DNA from: Phytoseiulus persimilis
Taxonomy: Eukaryota; Arthropoda; Arachnida; Mesostigmata; Phytoseiidae
Direction: 5' to 3'
NCBI GenBank assembly: GCA_037576195.1
Contig: CM075102.1
Coordinates: 14,938,745-15,002,744, forward strand
Length of the DNA stretch: 64,000 nt
Below are positions 56,831 to 64,000 of this stretch, in pieces. The notes under the pieces were generated by a model. The model was not told the origin of the DNA, did no database searches, and saw nothing but the letters and a program-made list of their open reading frames with translations. The position numbers were made by a program, and so were the translations under genes. Position 1 is the first letter of the stretch, and every line of letters begins with the position of its first letter.

Positions 56831-56838
56831 CGTTGTTT

Positions 56839-56862
56839 ACCCCCCCCCCCCTCCCCCTCCTC
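56839..56862. repeat. poly-C tract
   Basis: A run of C residues broken by a few T, the third such tract in the window. Confidence 0.9.
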
Positions 56863-59800
56863 CATCTGCGGCTCGTTCACATGCTCCTCCCAAAAGGGTT
56901 CCAGATACGGCACTTTCGCCGTTTCCATCTGGTCCTCAATCGAAAAATTACGCGCTTTTTCTCGTCGCCGGTTCAACAGCCATCTCTAGTATATATTAGA
57001 CTTTGGACCAATAGCATGGCTTATCGGATTATCTCGGCTCACCGCGAGACCCAGGACTGCGACTCTCGCGGATGCAGACAGCGCTGATGACCGTTACGAA
57101 GCTGTTTACCACAATATCGACTCGGACGCCACCTTACGTCGCGGAAAGTAAACAAACGATTCCGACCGTTGTTCCGCACGTTCGGTGAGTCGCAACGATG
57201 GGAAGACGGCATTGTACATCCACTTGAGTGATGATAGCCCTCGAACCCTTTGTCCGATTTGATATGCAGCACACAAGAAATGATATATTAGCCGCGCATA
57301 AGCTGCGAGACCGAAGCTACATAAATGGATCGGAGAAAAGCCTGCGGCCTCACAGAGCAGCAGCGAGAGGAGAATCACAACGGAGTGTGAATGATGCTCT
57401 GCCTAATAATCCCGAATGACGGTTCGGTGTTTTCCGGTATCTAGCGGAGCGTTACTTGGGTTTCTAGCGAACGCTGGAACTGGCTCAGCATCCCGAGAGG
57501 CGGCGTCAGCAGCTATGATGCTCAAGGACGTCAGAGTTGTCGTAGACTGGGAACTCTTCCATTCGTGCGTCTATTCGTACGCCGACAAACCGAGAGAGAA
57601 AGCCAACGAGCGAGCGAATAACTCAATGAGCGACCGTTGGCTGACCAAAGGATTTACCGTCAAGCGAGTGGGTGCCGAAGAGCGGTCGAGTTTTCTGTTG
57701 TTCAGGATGTGGGCGGCCAGAGATTCCCCGGCCCCGACGACAAACGCGCAGAAGAACAGAATTCGCAAGACATCATCATTGAAGTCGTCGCCGCAGCCGT
57801 CGATTCCGTGTCAGGCTCAGTTGTTGTCGCAGTCAATGGCAGAAGGCAACAGCATCGTTGGCATGATCGAACGAGGCTGTTCTGGCTGAATTCTGTATCG
57901 TCTGGCTCGCTTCGTATCATGCGACCGAACGCGGTTCGAGTGGGAGGATGCGGTTGCTTCCTCGCAAGTATTTGTGAAGAATATCTGAGCAGAATCAGAC
58001 GAGAAAGTGGTTGCCGCGCACATCCACGACCACCGGCAGGAGCGACGGTGGCTGCGGCTGCAGAAGTCCGCCAACACCGCCATGGCCGCAGCAGCAGAAT
58101 GAGTAGACGAAGATGAACGAAACGAACAAGAGACTCATCCAACGACGCACAATTCCATTCTCCACCAAGGGCAAACGACCCGTGTTTACCCACTCTAAAC
58201 AAATTTTTCAGAGTTTTTGAGAATTCACAAACAGGTCGTCCACATCCGGATCACTCGCTGAATCGGCTCCGTCTGCTTCCGATGAACAGAGCAAGGTTTC
58301 CGCGACGTGCGGTTATTCCGATCACTGATTGGTTAAATCAAGAGTTTGATGCATGGGAGTTCTGAAATCCTCGTATCAATCAATTCGAGAAATAATCGTG
58401 TGCGCTACTTCTGCCCGTGACCAAGGCTCGAATTGTGTGTGCTCGCTTCAGCGGACTGGCATCGCTGCCAACACAGAAGTCAGGCAACGCGATGCATTGA
58501 ACGCTGAGAAAGAAATGACGTGACAGTGGTCTCTTGAAGTTGATGAGGGAAAACTTTCACGTAGAGCTCTCCGAAATCCGGTTATGGTTTCCGTCGTCGG
58601 AACGCTCGCCTCGAGAACGCTTGCTTGAAAACTTCGCGCGTGAAAAAACTGGGCGCGAAGAATGGTTAGGAATTGTATCCTTGCTGTGATCCAGTCAATC
58701 AATGATTGCAGTCGGTGCTGGCTCTTTGAGCTGCGCGGGAGCGAGTGTCAAGGCTAGATCAGACCAGATCCGGCGGGTGAACCTGCGGTGGGCAAGAAGG
58801 CAAGCAATGCACCAACTGTTGAAACAACGTTTTTTATGCTACTGCCACTGGTCGTCCGTCGCTGACTGCTTGCCGTTCGAGTATCGACGAACGTTCGTCG
58901 GGTGACGACTACTCGTTCACTCTATCCCAAACTACTTGCCGCATTTTGCGGTGTATCAGTCCTAGGCTGATCGGGCTTCCCGCTCCCAACATTCGTGGCC
59001 GTGACGGTACGTCATCGATTCTGAGCGGGAACTGCTGTTCTAGCCCGAATCAGTCAGAATCATGATCTGGCGCCTGTGTCTTGCCCGGTGACGAGTTCTT
59101 TGCATGATCCCGTCGACCATCACGAGAGAGTTATGTTATTGTTGATTCTATTATCGCTGCCCTCCATAATCGATGCTCATGTTGGCGGCGTCGGAAGCGC
59201 TGTTGCCAAAACGAGGTGGGCTGCGATGTTTGAGTTGCTACCAAGTTGGCTATGTATGGACTAGCGGACAAACACGCAGACGCCCTGGAAACGCTGACAC
59301 GGGCTGAGCCAAGGCATAAATAGCTTGGGACGAGCGGCAAGGAACCGAATGCGGCCGAGAGCTGGAGGAACGGTCGTGGAAGGAAGCACGGCTTTCCGTA
59401 TCGACTAGCCCCCGTACAATGAGAGGCTTTCGTCTCAGAGTGATTTCGTCAAAAAGTGAGGAGTTCGATCCGCAATCGGCACATCTATGACTCGGCATCT
59501 TCCCCGGACTGCCTTCAAGACCGCGGTGGAAGCAGGGATTCCAAGTTAGGAAGCAAGGTATTCTTGCGTGCTATGTCGTAAGTTCGGCCGCAGCGTTTAA
59601 CAGAACAAAAAGTCTCCCTCCGAACCGCTCTTCTTTGAATATTTTGCGCGTGCGTGTGTGTTTGCTGCGAGCGTTGCGAGAGTCGCGCACCAACTACTCG
59701 AACCGCAAACATTCGCCAACAAACTGAGGAAGAAACTGCTGACAATGTTGGCAAGTGCCAGTGAATTCGTTCGAAAGAATAAACTCATTGAATAAAAAAA

Positions 59801-62800
59801 TCTGCCTCCTGTCGGGAATTCCGAACGAGCTGCGTAGATCCACTGAGATGAGATTCGCTCACATCCGGGTGGGTCCAGTAGGAACGGATGTCGAGAACGT
59901 CAGAGGAGAGGTTTAAAATCCCCACGTTGTTGTTGTTACAATGTCACAACGTCCAGCTATTCGTCGGAATAGGCGACTACAACGTTCGTCGATCAGACGC
60001 TCGAGAACGACTGTGTGTTCGACTGAGCAGCGGACCGGCGGCCTGGTTGCTTGCATCGGGAAGACCGACCGATGGATGGATGGAAATGAGTGGAAGGGCT
60101 TTTGGCCATTTTCCAAACATGATTTTGTCAAGCGGGTTCCGATTCGCTCAGACGCCCAATGGGCGGAGGCGTCGGAAGCAGAAGTAGCTTAAAGTCGATC
60201 CGTGAGCGGAGAAAGTCGCAGGCGGCCGTTTTTTCCTCCACTTTCTGTCACGAGACTTCGACAAGAACGTGCCGCAGTTGGGTTGGGCCCTTTTTCGTCG
60301 TCGTCGCCGAAGATGGCTCAACTTCGTGAGCGCCCAGCCATCTCAGCCGTAAAGAATCCGAACTCAGTCAGTAGTAGGGAACGTTGCCTTCGGTTTTCTT
60401 TGCGCGGCCGGGCTCCTGCGAACCTTCGCCGTCCGTGTTCCTGAATCCGGTCATTGGATCGCACGACTCTGGCGCAGAGCTCTCGGATCGGTTGTTTCTC
60501 GTGAGCAACTTTCAGGCGCCGCTGACAGCTATGTCGAATACGGGTCCGGATCTGGAAATACATTGAGTAAAGAGAGGAGATCGTCCGCAGTGGCCAGCAC
60601 AGCTTCATTCTCTCGGTTAGCGTTTTCTGTTCAGCTTATTTTCCTTCGACTTCGGAGTGACTGAGTGAATAATTTGCGCCGAAGTTTTCCCGTTCCTGGG
60701 AACGGCTTGCGGATTACGCGGAGTGTTTCTCGCTGTCGCGAATGTCGACGAAAGCTATAAAGCATTTCGCAACGGCATGAATATTACTGCACAAGCAATA
60801 AGAACACCCGACTTGGCTACCAGTGTTCATGGGCGTTACGATGGGCGTGCGGAAGCGTGCGTGATGCCGGTGAGAGGCCCGCCGGTCTTGCCGGGATGCT
60901 TCATTCCTATGAGTTCGAACCTGAGGAAGCGTACTCCAGGCCCACAAGAACCCTAGTAGGAGATGTCACTCGTTTTAACCTCGCCTGGCCGGTCGTCACG
61001 GTGTGGTTCGCCCAGACGCGGAGCACAAGCTTCCAGTCCAGGCGCAATTCTATGGAATTCTATATCGGTTCCGATTGCTGAAAGATATTAACAGCGAGCC
61101 CAACCGTCCTCTGAGCTAGATGCACGCGTGTCCACACGGCACCCGAATTCGCTCTGTCACGGCGCGAGAGCGCTCTATCCGCGGACCCCCTCCGCAGCAG
61201 TTCCATCGGTGAATCTCCGGAGACTTCCGTGAGCGATCTCAGAAGTCACAAGGTATGCGTCCACGCGAACTCTGCAAAGCCATACTTTCCAAACCGTGTG
61301 AGTGCAGTCGTTGCCGATGATCAATATGTATCCCGCCGCTGCTAGCAGCCGCTATTTCGGGGTCAGTGGGTCATAGAGAAACAAAAATTCAAGTAGCCGT
61401 CTCCGAGGATGGTGTTTTGCCGTTTGCCGGCTGCAGTTATGGGCCAGGAGACTCACCGGCAGGCAGGCAGGCGGGCCAGCCGGCCTAACGTAAACTGTAC
61501 TAACCTGACAGATGAGCCAATATGGGCCTGGCCGTGATATATGGACTATTTAATGGTGGCAATGCTGTTGCGTCTCCGATCGGCCCCATCACTCGGTCAG
61601 CCATCACATAACTGTCCAGCCCATCAGGCCAGCGTGCAGGATGTCATGCAGACAGTGGCATGCAAAACCGGTACATCCCCGTCGGCCATCGATGTGGCTT
61701 GCTTCGGCTACGCCCTGGACCCATATCCATTCGCTGAGATCGGAGCCGGACTGCAATTCCGCGCGCGCACGCCCATGTGTCGCCGCCGCCACAGATGCGG
61801 AGCCCGTAGGCATCCATGTTGACGCAGAGCTTTCTTCTATTTTTCTCTCTTTCTAGACTCGACGAAGTCCCTTCGGACTCGGAGAAGCGCGCGACCCTCT
61901 ACGCTTTCTCGAGTTGGAAAACATTGGAAACTCCGGGAAAATCGTGTAGAATCCCTGGGGAAAGCTCGAATTACCGAAGCGGATGATTTCCAAGGTGGAG
62001 TCTGGGCGGACGTCGGTTGAGAGACCTCGTTTTGTAGAATCGAGGGAGGTTGAGGTTTCCCTAGGGCATTCTACTTTGCTCTTGCCATCGATCGAAACAG
62101 CGACGAACTGGGCTGCCAGCGACCCTCATCCGATAGGTTTCGAGTCCTCTCCTGTCTCCGGCATGTGTATTCTTGAAACTTTGAATTGTGGAAGAGCTCG
62201 AAGACGGTTTCGTCTGATCAGCGGGCGGGCCCGCTCGACAAACTGTGATCGAAAGGTTCCAGTCGCCAAGCGAAAATACTTTCGCCGCAGAATGAGGAAT
62301 ATGTCAACAGACTTCTATCAAATGAACCGAGTGAGCGAAAAAGGAACGAACGATGGCGTTTAGTAATCAGAAAGGCTTTCTGTGAAAGTGCTTACTTGAA
62401 AGGCACCGTGCCCGATCGTGTGTCTGCGTGCGAATGAGTGAGTGGATGAGGGAGAGACTCCCAACAAGAGAGCGGTACCGTTGTTGGCAACGATGACTGC
62501 ATTCGTCCGGCCGGTGAGCGCGTCCGAGCATCTCAGGCCGCTGCCGAGGTCGTAACACCGATCAGATTGTCTCTCCGCTTTATAACTCTCATTTTCAAAC
62601 AGTTTCGTAACCGATCTTCGCGTTCGCAAAGTCTTCGCTCGATCGAAACAAATTTCAAGAACAATCCCCATACGTGACGAATCTGGCACGGAGACCGTGA
62701 ATCGATCGCTCTGAGGCGAAAGTGAAACTAAGGCTTCTTCGGCGAGGGGGAGCAGGGTTACGGCCCCGCTCGGTCGAAATAGTCCGCGAACGATCGAGGG

Positions 62801-64000
62801 GTTCTGTTGGCGGTCCGCTGCCCTGGTCGCTCGCCGACGAGAACTCTCGCGAAATACTCGATCGACGAAAGGATTTTTCGGACGAGCGGACGATCGGGCG
62901 CGGCCCATGAACGCTGTGGACGACTGAAGTTCCTATTTTCGTCGTCCCGTCCGAAGTCGTTGAGGCTGGCGTCGCCGTTGCCACCATAGATGAAGTAACA
63001 CTGTGCAACAGCAAACCCATTGTCCGGCAACGACGACGTGAAGCCAGCCGTCGTCGGCGGGTCGTAGCTTGAAATCGTCTTCATCGTTGTTGTCAACCAC
63101 GGTCAGAGCTACGCCAGCGCTCCTCGCGGTTCGTTTCCGAACTAAACCGTCTACGAACTCCTCACTGAGCGAATGTGGACCCTGGTCCGAGCGATTCCCG
63201 TTTGTTTCCTCCGAGCCCCGCGCGTTTAGCTTCAGGTCAAATGCGGGTTCCGCCTACGACTTCGCCATCGAGCCATGGTTCTTCCGTCGAGCTCGCTCGA
63301 TGACGTGTTCTGTCCTGAACATTTGGTCCTCGACGTATGCTCGTTGGCTCCGCAGAAGCTCAGTGGAACCCGCTGTTCGGAATCATCCGATAATCGGACA
63401 ATCCGTCCGTTCGGGTTAAAAGCTCCATTGCCGGGAGTTTCTTCCCTGTTGAGCCCAATTTGAACTGGGGTCCAAATGATCGGAGCGCTCGCCTTTTCGG
63501 CCCAGAAAGGTCCTGTTCTCACGTGCTCCGTTCGCATTGTTGTGATTCTCCAGCTTCAGCCATGAAACGCCGAGCGGCTCAACTGGTCACAAAGAAAACG
63601 CTGTGGTCCGGGGTGAACTTGTGCCCCGGATGAGGCGAAACGTTACGTAGAGAATATCTCTCATAACGAGACAAAGCAGTTCGCCGAAGATATCACTCGT
63701 CTCTCGTTTTCGTTCACCTTCTTGAGCGTTTCTGGCTCGATCGACGTATTCGAAAGGCTAGCGGATCAACGCATATATCCGGTTATTTCAAAAGTACTTC
63801 CCTAATCCGGGGATAATCTTGTCAAGCCCAAGGTTCGTTCGTTTCCGTCGCCGATGACGAGCTCCAGACAACCGGAGGAGGGAATATTTGCGTTGGAGAG
63901 TTCACTTGTTCAACTTCTTTAGCAGACTTCGGAGCCGCCCCCTGGGAGAGGAAAGTTTGACAACCCGTTCTTTGCCAACTGTGATCATGGTGGAGCCTGT
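56863..64000. other. unassigned sequence to the window end
   Basis: No supported gene, RNA gene or transposon. Frames at 57637-58116 (plus), 57702-58202 (minus) and 62360-62908 (minus, 182 codons) are near the upper end of chance length, overlap opposing frames and show no domain. A short GGCA repeat lies near 61460. Confidence 0.35.

Noticed and set aside
57416-58202. Overlapping frames of 157, 159 and 166 codons on both strands
   Set aside because: All three overlap, none shows a domain, and the region is poor in stops because of its composition.
62360-62908. 182-codon minus-strand frame
   Set aside because: Low-information Arg/Ser/Leu composition, strong overlapping plus-strand frames, no motif and no splice context.

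Overview
The window is animal nuclear DNA. Its two clearly intact genes are split into short exons with GT-AG introns of about 75 to 530 bases, and there are no operons or bacterial-type signals. The synaptotagmin reads like an arthropod synaptotagmin-1. The repeat content (a Tigger/pogo element, hAT elements, and probable BEL/Pao, LINE and endonuclease-domain remnants) together with compact introns and roughly balanced base composition suggests an arthropod, perhaps a chelicerate such as a mite. The species assignment is inference only.

Layout. At 0-7 kb there is a decayed endonuclease-like domain, a 45-bp minisatellite array, a dead Tigger transposase, then a second array of the same 45-bp family with the same leader sequence. 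At 7-19 kb the DNA is mostly unassigned. It holds an inverted pair of a short repeat (8.8 and 9.7 kb), a frameshifted haspin-like kinase on the minus strand (10.7-11.9 kb), a poly-C tract next to a strong 60-75 nt hairpin (13.2-13.3 kb) and AGT-rich simple sequence (15.2 kb). At 19.5-21.7 kb lies a complete synaptotagmin-1 gene on the minus strand, six coding exons, the first consisting of the ATG alone. At 22-30 kb there is only a LINE-like reverse transcriptase fragment and an unexplained long minus-strand frame.

At 30.6-32.4 kb on the plus strand is a complete six-exon BPNT1 gene (3'(2'),5'-bisphosphate nucleotidase, 310 residues). It converges tail to tail with a 741-residue minus-strand reading frame (32.8-35.1 kb) of unknown function that carries near-identical 44-residue repeats. 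A second, serine/arginine-rich minus-strand frame of 180 residues follows at 35.3-35.8 kb. At 39-39.6 kb there is a probable BEL/Pao retrotransposon remnant. At 45.3-48.5 kb two degenerate hAT transposases stand head to tail. From 48.5 kb to the end no gene could be supported.

The two conserved genes have unrelated jobs (vesicle exocytosis; nucleotide and sulfur metabolism), so this is an ordinary stretch of animal chromosome with a heavy load of decayed transposons, not a functional cluster. No convincing new multi-gene system was found. The most original items are the 44-residue-repeat protein, the paired 45-bp arrays and the 13.3-kb hairpin.
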